A stretch of 49,465 nucleotides of DNA. Origin: Gemmatimonas phototrophica (lineage in GTDB: Bacteria > Gemmatimonadota > Gemmatimonadetes > Gemmatimonadales > Gemmatimonadaceae). The stretch is taken from assembly GCA_945869195.1 (NCBI GenBank), contig CAMBNV010000010.1, forward strand, positions 1 through 49,465. The letters run 5' to 3'. Numbering within the stretch: position 1 is the stretch's first letter; each line of letters begins with the position of its first letter. The translations under genes and the position numbers were made by a program. The notes under the pieces are model-generated. The model saw only the letters and a list, made by a program, of their open reading frames with translations. It made no database searches and had not been told where the DNA came from. This document shows positions 1 through 8,898 of the stretch, piece after piece.

Positions 1-1
1 G

Positions 2-301
2 GGTGGCGGCCAGGGCATGGCCCAGCGCCAGAACGAGATGCTGTTCAAGGACATCACACTGACCGAGGCCCAAAAGGCCCAGGTCGATACGATCCAGACC
101 AAGGCACGCGATGCGCAGCGCGCCATGATGCAGGGGGCCGACATGCAGGACCCGGCGATGCGCGAGAAGATGACGGGGATGCGCAACAGCCAGAACGTCG
201 CCATCCGCGCCCTGCTCACGGCCGATCAGCAGGCGATTTTCGACAAGAACCTCGCCGCAGTGCCCCAGGGTGGCGGGCGGCGGCCTCCACTGGAGCGCTA
301 A
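2..301 (+). CDS. Spy/CpxP-like LTxxQ periplasmic protein, C-terminal part (5' end outside window)
   Basis: The frame is already open at the left edge (it reads GGGQG before the Met at 17), so only about the last 100 residues are present. The sequence is helical, charged and Gln/Met-rich, with two LTxxQ-type elements (LTEAQ near the start, LTADQ about 50 residues later) spaced as in Spy/CpxP envelope-stress proteins. It ends in a Gly/Arg/Pro-rich tail. Members of this family are exported and bind unfolded envelope proteins; the signal peptide expected here would lie upstream of the window. The gene is convergent with the acetyltransferase remnant that follows. The family call is based on short motifs only, so it is moderate. 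Confidence 0.6.
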   Translation, partial: GGGQGMAQRQNEMLFKDITLTEAQKAQVDTIQTKARDAQRAMMQGADMQDPAMREKMTGMRNSQNVAIRALLTADQQAIFDKNLAAVPQGGGRRPPLER

Positions 302-340
302 ACCCCGCGAGTCACCGCGCGAGTGACCGCGCGCGACACC

Positions 341-382
341 GCGTCCGTAGTCAGCGCGCGCAGGCGCGACGGCTACGGACGC
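341..382. terminator. Stem-loop between convergent genes, possible bidirectional terminator
   Basis: A perfect 10-bp inverted repeat (341-350 gcgtccgtag, 373-382 ctacggacgc) encloses a 22-nt G+C-rich loop. It lies between the end of the Spy-like gene and the end of the GNAT remnant, and the right arm contains the latter's stop codon. There is no T-run on either side, so this is not a classical intrinsic terminator. Confidence 0.4.
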
Positions 383-952
383 GGGTCGGTACGGAGGATC
401 GCGCAGATCGCGTTGTCCCCCGGAACTCCGTCGCGGAACACGACCCCGCGCAGAAGCCCCTCCTGCCGCATACCGGCCTTTCGCATGACGCGGCCCGAGG
501 CGGTGTTCTCAACGTAGTGGTAGGCCTCGAGCCGATAGAGCCCGAGCTCGTCAAAGCCGAAGGCGAGCACCGGGCGCACCGCCTCGGTCGCCGCCCCCTT
601 CCCCCACGCGGGCGCGCCAATCCAGTACCCCACCTCGGCCTTCTGATGCGCGAGTGCAAAGTGGAGGCCGACCGCGCCGACGAGCGCGCCATCCTCCCGC
701 TGCGAGATGGCCCAGACGGCGCGCTTCCCAGCCGCGCAATCGCGGGCCTGTCGCGCGATATACTCATCGGTGGCCCCGTCAGGATAGGGATGCGGGATGG
801 ACAACGTATTCCGAGCCACGGCCGGGTCCGAGAGATACCGGGCGACGTCGGGCGAGGTCGGGCGCGGCGGCGGCGACGAACGGCCGTAGGCGGAGCCGCT
901 CCGTGCTGAGCCTCGGCAGGGGCAGCGCGAAGAGGCGATCGCGATCGGTCAT
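373..952 (-). pseudogene. GNAT family (RimJ-like) N-acetyltransferase, frameshifted near the N-terminus
   Basis: From 819 downwards an intact frame encodes a RimJ/RimL-type GNAT: IPHPYP near its start, an acetyl-CoA loop region around GYWIGAPAWGKGAATEA, then YHYVENTASGRVMRKAGM. The usual N-terminus of this family (TERLRLRPF...) is present upstream, starting at the ATG at 952, but in a different frame. The frames separate exactly at a 10-bp near-perfect tandem duplication (845-854 and 855-864). Removing one copy joins them into ...AAAAPDVARYLSDPAVARNTL..., which fits the family without gaps. Either the gene is inactivated in this genome or the extra copy is a sequencing or assembly error. An alternative is a short product from the GTG at 819, which would lack the first beta-strand. 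Confidence 0.75.
845..864. repeat. 10-bp tandem duplication
   Basis: acgtcgggcg (845-854) is followed directly by aggtcgggcg (855-864), with one mismatch. Period-10 similarity extends left to about 839. The length is 3n+1, so it shifts the reading frame of the acetyltransferase gene that contains it. Confidence 0.85.
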
Positions 953-991
953 GCCTCAGTAGCGCGAATCGCGCCCGCGGAGCGACAGACG

Positions 992-1003
992 TAGATTGCG
1001 GCC
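992..1003 (+). promoter_or_regulatory. Candidate -10 element of the bshB1/kynAB operon
   Basis: TAGATT at 992-997 lies six bases before the ATG at 1004, and no convincing Shine-Dalgarno sequence precedes that ATG. The placement would start transcription at or next to the start codon (leaderless mRNA). No clear -35 hexamer is visible. Confidence 0.3.
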
Positions 1004-1726
1004 ATGACCACCCCCGTGGACCTCCTCGCCATCGCCGCCCACCGTGACGATGTGGAACTCACCTGCGGGGGCGTGCTCATCAAACATGGCCGACAGGGCC
1101 ATCGCACCGGGATTATCGACCTGACCCAGGGCGAGATGGGTTCGCGCGGCTCGGCCGCGCTCCGCGCCGATGAGTCCGGCCGCGCTGCCGCCGTGATGGG
1201 AGTCGCCGACCGACGCAACCTCCAACTCCCCGACGCGGGGATCGAGAACACCCCGGAGACGAGGCGCCGTCTCGCGATCCTCATCCGTGAACTGCGACCG
1301 CGCGTCGTGATCGCGCCCGCGCTCACCGGTCGGCACCCAGACCACCGAGTGGGGGCGGAGCTCATTCGCGACGCCTGCTTCCTCGCGGGACTCGCGAAGC
1401 TCGACAGCGGGACGGCGCCGCATCGACCGCACAAGGTGCTCCACGCGATCGCGTATCGCGAGGACCAGGTGAAGCCGACCTTCGTCGCCGACATCAGCGC
1501 CGAGTTCGAAACCAAGCTAGAGGCGATCCGGTGCTATGGGTCGCAGTTCGACGGCGCGACGCAGGCGGGTGAGGTCTACCCCACCGGCGAGTCGCTCTAC
1601 GATGTGGTGCGGGTACAATCGGCGCACTACGGGTCATTGATCCGCTGCCGCTACGGCGAGCCATTCCTCACCACCGAAACGATGCGTGCGGACGACCTCC
1701 TCGCGCTCGAGGTATCCACGTTTTGA
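1004..1726 (+). CDS. bshB1: LmbE/PIG-L family deacetylase, BshB1-like (bacillithiol biosynthesis)
   Basis: This 240-residue protein matches the bacillithiol deacetylase BshB1, which removes the acetyl group from GlcNAc-malate. The N-terminal metal motif reads AHRDDVE (residues 12-18); Arg replaces the Pro of the classical AHPDD, while H13, D15 and D16 are kept. The GEMGSRGS loop typical of BshB1 follows at 43-50, and a second metal segment HPDH is at 111-114. Length and motif order are normal. The last codons overlap the TTG start of the tryptophan dioxygenase gene, so the genes are probably translationally coupled. No bshA or bshC is in the window. A related amidase acting on another N-acyl substrate cannot be excluded. 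Confidence 0.8.
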   Translation: MTTPVDLLAIAAHRDDVELTCGGVLIKHGRQGHRTGIIDLTQGEMGSRGSAALRADESGRAAAVMGVADRRNLQLPDAGIENTPETRRRLAILIRELRPRVVIAPALTGRHPDHRVGAELIRDACFLAGLAKLDSGTAPHRPHKVLHAIAYREDQVKPTFVADISAEFETKLEAIRCYGSQFDGATQAGEVYPTGESLYDVVRVQSAHYGSLIRCRYGEPFLTTETMRADDLLALEVSTF

Positions 1727-2469
1727 ACGACCCTCGCGCGCTCTCGTATCCGACCTATCTCGAACTCGACCAGCTCCTCTCGCTACAGCGGCCGCAGAGC
1801 ACGCCCGAGCACCCTGACGAACTGCTGTTCATTGTGGTACATCAGGCCAGCGAGCTCTGGTTCAAGGTGTTGCTCCACGAGTTTGACCAGCTCATCGCGC
1901 ACCTCGAGACCGGCGAGGTGCAGGCGTCACTCACGACGATGCAGCGCATCAATACGCTGGTCGAACTCGTCTCGCACGAACTGTCGGCGCTCGACACGCT
2001 CCCGCCGCAGCGCTTCATGCAGTTCCGTGGCTATCTCGGGTCGTCAAGTGGCTCGCAGAGCGCGCAGTTTCGTGCCATCGAGGCCACGAGCGGGCTGCGT
2101 GACCCGCACTTCATGTCGGCATTGAAGGAACATGGAGAGCTCCCGCCGCGAGTGGCGCGCGCCCTCGAGAAGCCGACGCTGCAGGCGCTCTTCCTCTCGC
2201 TCATCGAGCGGCAGGGCGTGAGCCTCGAGGCGATCTACACCGAGTCGTCCCACGGTCTGTTATTGATGCTTGCCGAGTCGTTCCTCGCCTATGAACAGGG
2301 GTTCGCGCGGTGGCGCTTTCTCCATGTGCAACTGGTGGAGCGGATCATCGGCCCCGACACCGGCGGCACCGGCGGCACGCTCGGCGCAAAGTACCTCGCC
2401 AAAACCGTGAGCCAGCGCTTCTTCCCCGAGCTCTGGGCGCTACGCGCCCGACTCTACGGGAGCCGGTAG
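1723..2469 (+). CDS. kynA: Tryptophan 2,3-dioxygenase
   Basis: This is a heme enzyme that opens the indole ring of L-tryptophan to give N-formylkynurenine. The 248-residue product is slightly short for the family but keeps its landmarks: the distal His in IVVHQASELWFK (H40), the substrate-contacting FRGYLG (R102), SSSGSQSAQFR, the proximal heme-ligand His in WRFLHVQ (H201) and the GTGGT loop (215-219), ending in FFPELW. The TTG start overlaps the TGA of the upstream deacetylase gene (TTGA), the only start consistent with the full N-terminus. The formamidase gene follows after 3 nt, giving the first two steps of the kynurenine pathway in one transcript. Confidence 0.93.
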   Translation: MNDPRALSYPTYLELDQLLSLQRPQSTPEHPDELLFIVVHQASELWFKVLLHEFDQLIAHLETGEVQASLTTMQRINTLVELVSHELSALDTLPPQRFMQFRGYLGSSSGSQSAQFRAIEATSGLRDPHFMSALKEHGELPPRVARALEKPTLQALFLSLIERQGVSLEAIYTESSHGLLLMLAESFLAYEQGFARWRFLHVQLVERIIGPDTGGTGGTLGAKYLAKTVSQRFFPELWALRARLYGSR

Positions 2470-2472
2470 TCG

Positions 2473-3093
2473 GTGCACGACATTTCTGTCCGTTTCGATA
2501 CCACCACGCCGGTCTGGCCGGGTGATACGCCCTGGTCGTGCACCTGGGCGTGGGAGATGCGGAACGGCGCCAGCGTCAACGTCTCCCGGATCGCATCGAG
2601 CCCGCATGTGGGGACGCATGCGGACGCCCCGCTGCACGTGCGGCAGGATGGCCTCGCCGCCGACCGGCTCCCGCTCGTGCCGTTCCTCGGGCGCGCCGTA
2701 GTGATCGACGTCTCGGAGATGACGGGCGTAATCTCGCTCGCGGCCCTGCGCCGCGCAGGCTACACCGACGGGACCGTGCGACTCCTGCTCCGTACCGGAC
2801 AGACCGTCGCCAGCGGCACCTTTCCCCAGAGCTGGCCGAGTCTCGACCCGGTGGCCGTGCGCACGCTCACCAACGAGGGACTCAAACTGTACGCGGTCGA
2901 CTGCCCGAGCGTCGACGATCGCGAGAGTAAGTCGCTCGCCGTGCATCATGCGATTTTCGATGGTGGCGCCTACGTGCTGGAGAATCTCGATCTACGTGGA
3001 GTCACGCCCGGGCACTTCGACCTCCTCGCCCTGCCGATGCCGGTCGGTCCACTCGACGCGGCGCCCGTGCGGGCGCTGTTGCGGCCAACCTGA
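2473..3093 (+). CDS. kynB: Kynurenine formamidase (cyclase family)
   Basis: This enzyme hydrolyses N-formylkynurenine to kynurenine and formate. The 206-residue protein carries the metal-binding motif HVGTHAD (H45, H49, D51) and the opening PVWPGD typical of bacterial KynB. A GTG start lies 3 nt after the kynA stop, so the pair is co-translated. The later segments VDCPSVD and HHAIFDGG also fit the cyclase/KynB fold. Kynureninase (kynU) and 3-hydroxyanthranilate genes are not nearby, so the window shows only the route to kynurenine. Confidence 0.93.
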   Translation: MHDISVRFDTTTPVWPGDTPWSCTWAWEMRNGASVNVSRIASSPHVGTHADAPLHVRQDGLAADRLPLVPFLGRAVVIDVSEMTGVISLAALRRAGYTDGTVRLLLRTGQTVASGTFPQSWPSLDPVAVRTLTNEGLKLYAVDCPSVDDRESKSLAVHHAIFDGGAYVLENLDLRGVTPGHFDLLALPMPVGPLDAAPVRALLRPT

Positions 3094-3209
3094 CCTCACG
3101 GTCGCCCAGCCCCCAGAGCGTTCAGCCCCGCCGGCGCGTAGTCGACCGGCGTTCGCTCGCTCGCCCCTCCGTCCATCTCTCAACTCCTGCCTCACCCGAG
3201 GTTGCCCTC

Positions 3210-5105
3210 ATGTCGCTGATCCTGCTCCGCCGTTCCCTCCTGGCCTGCTCGCTCCTGGCGCTCACTTCGCCAGCACGCCTGGCCCACGCACAGTCCGCCG
3301 CCAGTGCCCGCCCCGCGCCTGCCGCTGACCAGCGCGTCTGGCCAGACGAGGGGCCCCGCACCTGGGCACCGCGCCCGACGACGACGGAGATCACCGCAAA
3401 CGATCTGCGGACGCGGCTGTATCAGATTGCCGATGATTCGATGAAGGGGCGTCGGATCGGCGAGCAGGGGAACACTAAGACCACCGCATACATCGCGCGC
3501 GAACTCGGCCGGCTCGGACTCAGGCCGGCGGGGGATGACGGCACCTACTTCCAGACCCTGCCGTACGGCGCGTTGGGTTTTGATGTCGCGTCAATCCGAC
3601 TAGTGGTGGCCGGCACGCCGATCGCCGTGACGAGCGCATTCCTCCCGACCGCGCCCACCGCAGGAAACGGCTTCGCGGCGTCGGCGAACTTTGCTAACGT
3701 CGGCGCCGTCTTCGCTGGACTCTGGGGCGACACGAGTGTCGTCCTTGACCCGGCGGTCTTTCGCGGCAAGATCGCGGTCTTCGTCAGCGATGCCCTGGCA
3801 GGCGGCACGCCAGCGAATCGTGCGCCGGTGAGCTTTGTCAGCTGCGCCGACGTGCCAAACAAGTTTGGAGCCGGTGCGGCAGCAGCGGTGGAAGCGGCAG
3901 CCCGTGCGAATGTGCGTCCTGGGGTGAGCGGGCCACCCGTGCGATCCGCCGCGCCCCTCGTGGATCGCCGCGCGCAGGACGCCGGCGCGGTGGCGATACT
4001 CGTGGTCGGGCTAGATGGCATGAGCGAGACGGCCCGCACCGCGGTGCTCGCCATGCGCGGCGCGATGCAGCCCCCAAGCGCACCAGGCACGGTGAACTCG
4101 GTGGCCGGAGCGACAATCTCGACGGCGGTCGCGGAGCGTCTCTTCGGACGCGCCCTCAATGCGATCACCGTGGGGAGCGCGGGTGGCGAGGTGAGTGGCC
4201 AGTGGACCTACGGGTGGAAGGCGACCGCCTTTCCTGCGCGCAATGTGGTCGCCATCCTGCCCGGCTCTGATCCCGCGCGCGCCGGGGAGTACGTGCTCGT
4301 CGGCGCACACAGCGACCATGTGGGCACCAGCGCCACGGCGATCGACCACGACTCCCTCCGTGCGGTCAATACGGTGACGCGTCGCCAGGGGGCGAACGAC
4401 CCCGCCTGTCAGCCGACGATTGAACAGCAGCGCCGGATCGATGCCCTGCTCGCCCATGCGCGGAGCATCCGACCGGCACGCCCGGACTCGGTCTTCAATG
4501 GCGCCGACGACGATGGATCGGGCACGGTGGTCATGCTCGAGATCGCCGAACGTTTTGCGGCCGAGAAGCCGGCGCGCTCAATCATCTTCATCTCGCATCA
4601 GGGCGAGGAGGCTGGACTGCTTGGCTCGCGCTGGTTCGTTGACCATCCGACCGTGCCACTCGCACAAATCGTCGCCGCGCACAACATGGACATGCTGGGC
4701 AAGGGTCGAGCCGATCAGGTGAAGTTTGGTGGCCCCAACTCGGTGCAGATGCTCGGCGCACGCCGCCTCGCGCCCGAGTTCGGCGACATCATCGACTCGG
4801 TGAACGCCGGGAGCAAAGAACCGATGGCGATCGACAAGAGCTGGGACGTCGTCGCGAATCCGATGAACCGTTTCTGTCGCAGTGATCAGGTCAACTATGT
4901 GAGCAAGAACATCCCGGTGACCTACTTCTCGACCGGGTACGCGCAGGACTACCATCAGCTCACCGACGAGCCGCGGTACATCCAGTACGATCACGCGGCA
5001 CGGCTGGGGCGGTTCATCCACGAAGTCATGAGTGCGATTGCGGCTGGCCCCAGTCGGCCAACGATCGTGGGCGCTGATCCAAGCTTCCCAAGCTGCGGGC
5101 GCTAA
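3210..5105 (+). CDS. Secreted M28 family zinc aminopeptidase
   Basis: This 631-residue protein begins with a signal peptide (RR, a Leu-rich core and an AHA-QS cleavage region at about 27). The long central segment (130-330) is likely a PA-type insertion. The M28 catalytic core follows: GAHSDHVG (H367, D369), NGADDDGSGT (about 430-438), HQGEEAGLLGS (E466/E467), NMDMLGKG, and a C-terminal HQLTDEP supplying the last zinc-ligand His. It should cleave N-terminal residues from peptides in the periplasm or medium. The ATG at 3210 has gagg about 8 nt upstream. The S9 peptidase gene that follows appears to have its own promoter. Confidence 0.9.
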   Translation: MSLILLRRSLLACSLLALTSPARLAHAQSAASARPAPAADQRVWPDEGPRTWAPRPTTTEITANDLRTRLYQIADDSMKGRRIGEQGNTKTTAYIARELGRLGLRPAGDDGTYFQTLPYGALGFDVASIRLVVAGTPIAVTSAFLPTAPTAGNGFAASANFANVGAVFAGLWGDTSVVLDPAVFRGKIAVFVSDALAGGTPANRAPVSFVSCADVPNKFGAGAAAAVEAAARANVRPGVSGPPVRSAAPLVDRRAQDAGAVAILVVGLDGMSETARTAVLAMRGAMQPPSAPGTVNSVAGATISTAVAERLFGRALNAITVGSAGGEVSGQWTYGWKATAFPARNVVAILPGSDPARAGEYVLVGAHSDHVGTSATAIDHDSLRAVNTVTRRQGANDPACQPTIEQQRRIDALLAHARSIRPARPDSVFNGADDDGSGTVVMLEIAERFAAEKPARSIIFISHQGEEAGLLGSRWFVDHPTVPLAQIVAAHNMDMLGKGRADQVKFGGPNSVQMLGARRLAPEFGDIIDSVNAGSKEPMAIDKSWDVVANPMNRFCRSDQVNYVSKNIPVTYFSTGYAQDYHQLTDEPRYIQYDHAARLGRFIHEVMSAIAAGPSRPTIVGADPSFPSCGR

Positions 5106-5144
5106 ACGAGCCACCGCACGCGCTTCACCCCCCGAGCCACCTTA

Positions 5145-5174
5145 TTTACCACGCGCGCGCGCGCGTTCTATACG
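5145..5174 (+). promoter_or_regulatory. Candidate promoter with a (CG)n palindromic spacer
   Basis: TTTACC (5145-5150) and TATACG (5169-5174) are separated by 18 bp. Most of that spacer is the alternating palindrome acgcgcgcgcgcgcgt (5151-5166), a sequence type able to adopt Z-DNA. A ggag at 5177-5180 precedes the ATG at 5190, so the transcript would have a short leader. Confidence 0.4.
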
Positions 5175-5189
5175 CTGGAGTTCACTGAG

Positions 5190-7823
5190 ATGCCGCAGTT
5201 CATTCGATCCGCCTCCACCGCGCTGCTCTGCGCGGCCGGCCTCCTCATCCCCGCCACGATCGCACAGGCGCAGAGTGCGGGCGCGTGGGACCCACAGGCG
5301 ATCCTCAAGACCGAGCAGTATGTGCGGCCGCCCGCGGTGATCGAGCGGATCGTCCTCGCGCCGCGGACGGACATTTCATTCGACGCACCGAACGCTGACC
5401 GCAGCTGGTTCCTGCGCAGCACCGGCAAGGACCGCGCAGCAGTCGCCACCTTTGGCGTTCCTCATCGATATCTCGGTGGGCTCCAGGTTGATGAACGCGC
5501 GCACCGGGCGCGGGCGCTCACCACAAGCACGCGCACCGGCCTGCTGGTGCTGAACCCGCGCACCGGCGAGACGCGCACCCTCCAGACGCCGACCGGCGCG
5601 TCGATTAGCGCTGAGGAGTTCTCGCCGGCCGGGACCCAGGTGGCGTACATCGCCAACTTCCCCGACGGGTCGTACGCATTCGTGGCCGACATATCTACCC
5701 GCCGCTCGACGCAGGTGAGTCGCGCACCGCTGCTCGCGACGATGGTGACGGGGCTCACCTGGACTGCAGACGGTAAGCAGTTGATCGCCGTGCTCGTCCC
5801 CGAAGGCCGCGGCCCGGCCCCGACGCATGGTGCGAATGGCATCGAAGATGGGCCACAGGTCCGCCTGACCGGTGGTCGCGCGGTGCCGCAGCCGGTGCAC
5901 GCGAGCCTCCTCGAGGACCCGCACGATCGGGCGCTGCTCAAGTACCACACGACCGGCCAGCTCGCCCTGCTCGACGTCACCAAGCGTACCGTGCGCCGCC
6001 TCGGCGCGCCGGCGATGATCCGCGCCGTCGACGCGTCGAACGATGCCGCGCACTTCCGCGTCACGCGCATGACCGAGCCCTTCTCGTACCTCTTGCCCGT
6101 CTCCTCGTTCGGCACCGTGCAGGAGCTCTGGGACGGGACGGGTCGGACGATCACCACTTTGCAGACGACGCCGCTGCGCGAACAGGGTCGCGGCGGTGGT
6201 CAGTCCGCCGGCGCAGGCACCGCTGATACGGCGAAGCGGAATGTGCAGTGGCACCCCGTCGGATCTGGTCTGGTGTACCTGCAGTCTGTCTTCGCGCCAG
6301 CCGCTGGCGTCGATGCACGCCCGGCGCGCGGAGCACCAGCGGCCGCCGCGACAGGCACCCCTCCGTCGCGACCGCAGGCGACGAGCGTGCGCTATATGCA
6401 CTGGCTCCCGCCATACGGGCCGACCGATACCAAGCTGATCTACGAAGGCGGCGTACAGTTGAGCAACGTCGCATGGAGCGCGGATGGCACGACGATGTTC
6501 GTCACGGACAGCGGCATGGTCTCGGCCCTGCGCCTGAGCGACCTGGCCAAGAAGTATCCCCTCGGCCGAGGCGTGACGATCCCCGGCGGCGGCTTCGGCG
6601 GCGGCGCTGGTGGCGCCAATACCCCGGCTGACACGATCGGCGTCGGCGGCACGCTCAGCACCAGACGCGGCGCGAACGGCCAATCACTCGTCACGCTCAC
6701 CGCGGACGGCACGGGAGTCTTCGTGAGTGGTCAGCGTTCCTATGGTGCCGCGTGGACTACGCACGCACCACGCCCTTGGGTGGACCGGATCGAAATCGCG
6801 ACCGCCGCACGCACTCGCCTCTTCGACAGCCCGTCTGACTCCTACGACCACTTCGTGATCGCGCTCGACGACGATCATCGCGAAGTCATCTTCACGCGCC
6901 AGACGGCGAGTCTGATCGAAGACGCCTGGCTGCGCGACACCAAGAGCGGCGCCGTGCGCCAACTCACGAAGGCCGTTGACGTCGCCCCCGAAGTGACGCA
7001 GGCGATTCGCAAGCGCATCAGCGTCACGCGGCCGAGGGACGGGTACCGGATCTGGGTCGACGTCGTGCTGCCGCGCGACTGGAAGTCCGGCGCCGAGATG
7101 CCAGGCGTGATCTGGTTCTATCCCCGCGAATATGCGACCGAGCAGGCGTATCAGCGCTCCCGTTGGGTGACCAATGTGAACCAGTTCCCCGCCGTGCCCG
7201 CCGCGCGCCCTGCCACCGCGACCGAACTCTGGGTCGCCGGCGGCTACGTGTTCATCGAGCCCGACATCCCGATCTTCGGCGACTCCGGTCGCATGAATGA
7301 CAACTACACGCGTGATCTCAAGGAAAATCTCGACGCCGTGCTCGACGCCGTGGTCGACTCAGGCTTCGTACGGCGTGACCAGATGGGGATCGGCGGCCAC
7401 AGCTACGGCGCGTTCGGTACGGTGAACGCAATGACGCTCGTGCCCTACTTCAAAGCCGGCATCGCCGGCGACGGGATGTACAATCGGTCGCTCACTCCGT
7501 TCGGATTTCAGAGCGAGCGTCGCAGCTTCTTCGAGGCACAGGAGACCTATCTCGACATGTCGCCCTTTTTCAGGGCCGACCGAATCTCTGGCGCGCTACT
7601 GATGTACCACAATCTCGAGGACCAGAACTCAGGCACTGCGCCGATGAGCTCGACGCGGATGTTCGCGGCACTCCAGGGCCTCGGGAAAGAAGCCGCACTC
7701 TACCTGTATCCCTACGAAGATCACAGCGTGGCCACGTACGAGAGCGATCTCGACCAGTGGGCGCGTTGGCTGGCTTGGTTCGACCTCCACGTGAGAGCGA
7801 AACGCCCCACGTTTACTCCCTAA
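5190..7823 (+). CDS. Secreted S9 family (prolyl oligopeptidase-like) serine peptidase
   Basis: This 877-residue protein has an N-terminal signal peptide (core ALLCAAGLLIPATIAQAQS), a long beta-propeller-like region (about 60-600) with a Gly/Ala-rich low-complexity stretch near 465-480, and a C-terminal alpha/beta hydrolase. The catalytic triad is readable: Ser738 in GGHSYGAFG, Asp811 in NLEDQNSG and His845 in YEDHS. Such enzymes hydrolyse oligopeptides after the propeller has filtered substrate size. It sits between the M28 peptidase and a YVTN propeller gene whose start is only 16 nt downstream, so those two probably share a transcript. Confidence 0.88.
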   Translation: MPQFIRSASTALLCAAGLLIPATIAQAQSAGAWDPQAILKTEQYVRPPAVIERIVLAPRTDISFDAPNADRSWFLRSTGKDRAAVATFGVPHRYLGGLQVDERAHRARALTTSTRTGLLVLNPRTGETRTLQTPTGASISAEEFSPAGTQVAYIANFPDGSYAFVADISTRRSTQVSRAPLLATMVTGLTWTADGKQLIAVLVPEGRGPAPTHGANGIEDGPQVRLTGGRAVPQPVHASLLEDPHDRALLKYHTTGQLALLDVTKRTVRRLGAPAMIRAVDASNDAAHFRVTRMTEPFSYLLPVSSFGTVQELWDGTGRTITTLQTTPLREQGRGGGQSAGAGTADTAKRNVQWHPVGSGLVYLQSVFAPAAGVDARPARGAPAAAATGTPPSRPQATSVRYMHWLPPYGPTDTKLIYEGGVQLSNVAWSADGTTMFVTDSGMVSALRLSDLAKKYPLGRGVTIPGGGFGGGAGGANTPADTIGVGGTLSTRRGANGQSLVTLTADGTGVFVSGQRSYGAAWTTHAPRPWVDRIEIATAARTRLFDSPSDSYDHFVIALDDDHREVIFTRQTASLIEDAWLRDTKSGAVRQLTKAVDVAPEVTQAIRKRISVTRPRDGYRIWVDVVLPRDWKSGAEMPGVIWFYPREYATEQAYQRSRWVTNVNQFPAVPAARPATATELWVAGGYVFIEPDIPIFGDSGRMNDNYTRDLKENLDAVLDAVVDSGFVRRDQMGIGGHSYGAFGTVNAMTLVPYFKAGIAGDGMYNRSLTPFGFQSERRSFFEAQETYLDMSPFFRADRISGALLMYHNLEDQNSGTAPMSSTRMFAALQGLGKEAALYLYPYEDHSVATYESDLDQWARWLAWFDLHVRAKRPTFTP

Positions 7824-7839
7824 TCCAGGATTCCACCGC

Positions 7840-8898
7840 ATGCGCCGCTCGCCAATGCAGACACCGCAGCGGGTGGCGCGCGACACCACGGGCGTCGCCG
7901 CCGGTATCGCCATTTTCATCGCCGCTCTCCTGAGCGGTGGCGTGACGATGGCGGCGGCGCAGGTGCCGGGACTCACCGGGACCGTGATTGTTACGAACAA
8001 GAACCCATCGACGGCGACACTCATCGACCTCGCGAGTGGGGCAACCCTGGCGACCTTGCCAACCGGGAACGGTCCACATGAGATCGTGATCTCGCGGGAC
8101 GGCCGCACCGCCGTCGTGACCGACTATGGCACCGCGCCCGCCCCAGGCAGTTCGCTCACGATTATCGACGTCGCCGCGCTGCGCGTCATCCGGAGTCTCT
8201 CGCTCGGAGAATATCGCCGGCCACATGGGATTGTCTTCCTTCCCGGCGACTCGGTCGTGGCAGTGACGGTCGAGGCGTCGCGCGCTGTACTCCTCGTGAA
8301 TGTGCGCAGCATGCAGGTCGTGAACGCGGTACCGACTGAGAAGGTCGGATCACACATGGTGGGTGTCGCCGCCGACGGCGTCAGGGCCTGGACGGGTGAC
8401 ATCGGCAGCCACACGGTGACGGAGCTCGACCTGGCGACGGGTCGGGCCCTCAGGAGCATTGCCGTTCCGGCCCAGCCGGAGGCGCTCACCGTGACCCCCG
8501 ATGGCCACGAGGTGTGGGTGGGCAGCAACGCGACGGGGCGCGTGAGCGTCGTCGATGCCCGCACCGGGAGCGTGACGACGGCCGCCGAGGGATTTCTGTG
8601 GCCGTATCGCGTGCTCTTCACCCCCGACGCCCGCACGGTGCTTCTGCCAGACTATCGCGGGGAGTCGCTCCGGTTCATCGAACGGGCATCACGCCAAGAG
8701 CTCGGGCGCATGGAGTTCACCGCCGGCGGCCCACAGGGGATTACCATCACGGCGGACGGGCGTACCGCGTTGCTCTCGCTCAGCGCGAAAGGCAAGATCA
8801 TTGCGATCGATGTCGCGCGGCGCGTGGTGATCGGCGAGCTCCTCGTTGGGGAGACGCCGGATGGCGTCGTGTACTCGCCGGTGGTGGTGCGGCGCTAG
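7840..8898 (+). CDS. Secreted YVTN/YncE-like beta-propeller protein
   Basis: The 352-residue protein has an N-terminal hydrophobic export segment (about 22-42), then repeated blades with T/SxDGxxxxV and IDVA/VDARTG-type ends (e.g. ISRDGRTAVV, TPDGHEVWVGSN, TADGRTALL). This is the pattern of seven-bladed YncE/YVTN propellers. No catalytic residues can be assigned; such proteins usually bind ligands, DNA or partner proteins in the periplasm. It follows the S9 peptidase by 16 nt. Its TAG overlaps the stop codon of the convergent M1 aminopeptidase gene by 2 nt. Confidence 0.75.
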   Translation: MRRSPMQTPQRVARDTTGVAAGIAIFIAALLSGGVTMAAAQVPGLTGTVIVTNKNPSTATLIDLASGATLATLPTGNGPHEIVISRDGRTAVVTDYGTAPAPGSSLTIIDVAALRVIRSLSLGEYRRPHGIVFLPGDSVVAVTVEASRAVLLVNVRSMQVVNAVPTEKVGSHMVGVAADGVRAWTGDIGSHTVTELDLATGRALRSIAVPAQPEALTVTPDGHEVWVGSNATGRVSVVDARTGSVTTAAEGFLWPYRVLFTPDARTVLLPDYRGESLRFIERASRQELGRMEFTAGGPQGITITADGRTALLSLSAKGKIIAIDVARRVVIGELLVGETPDGVVYSPVVVRR

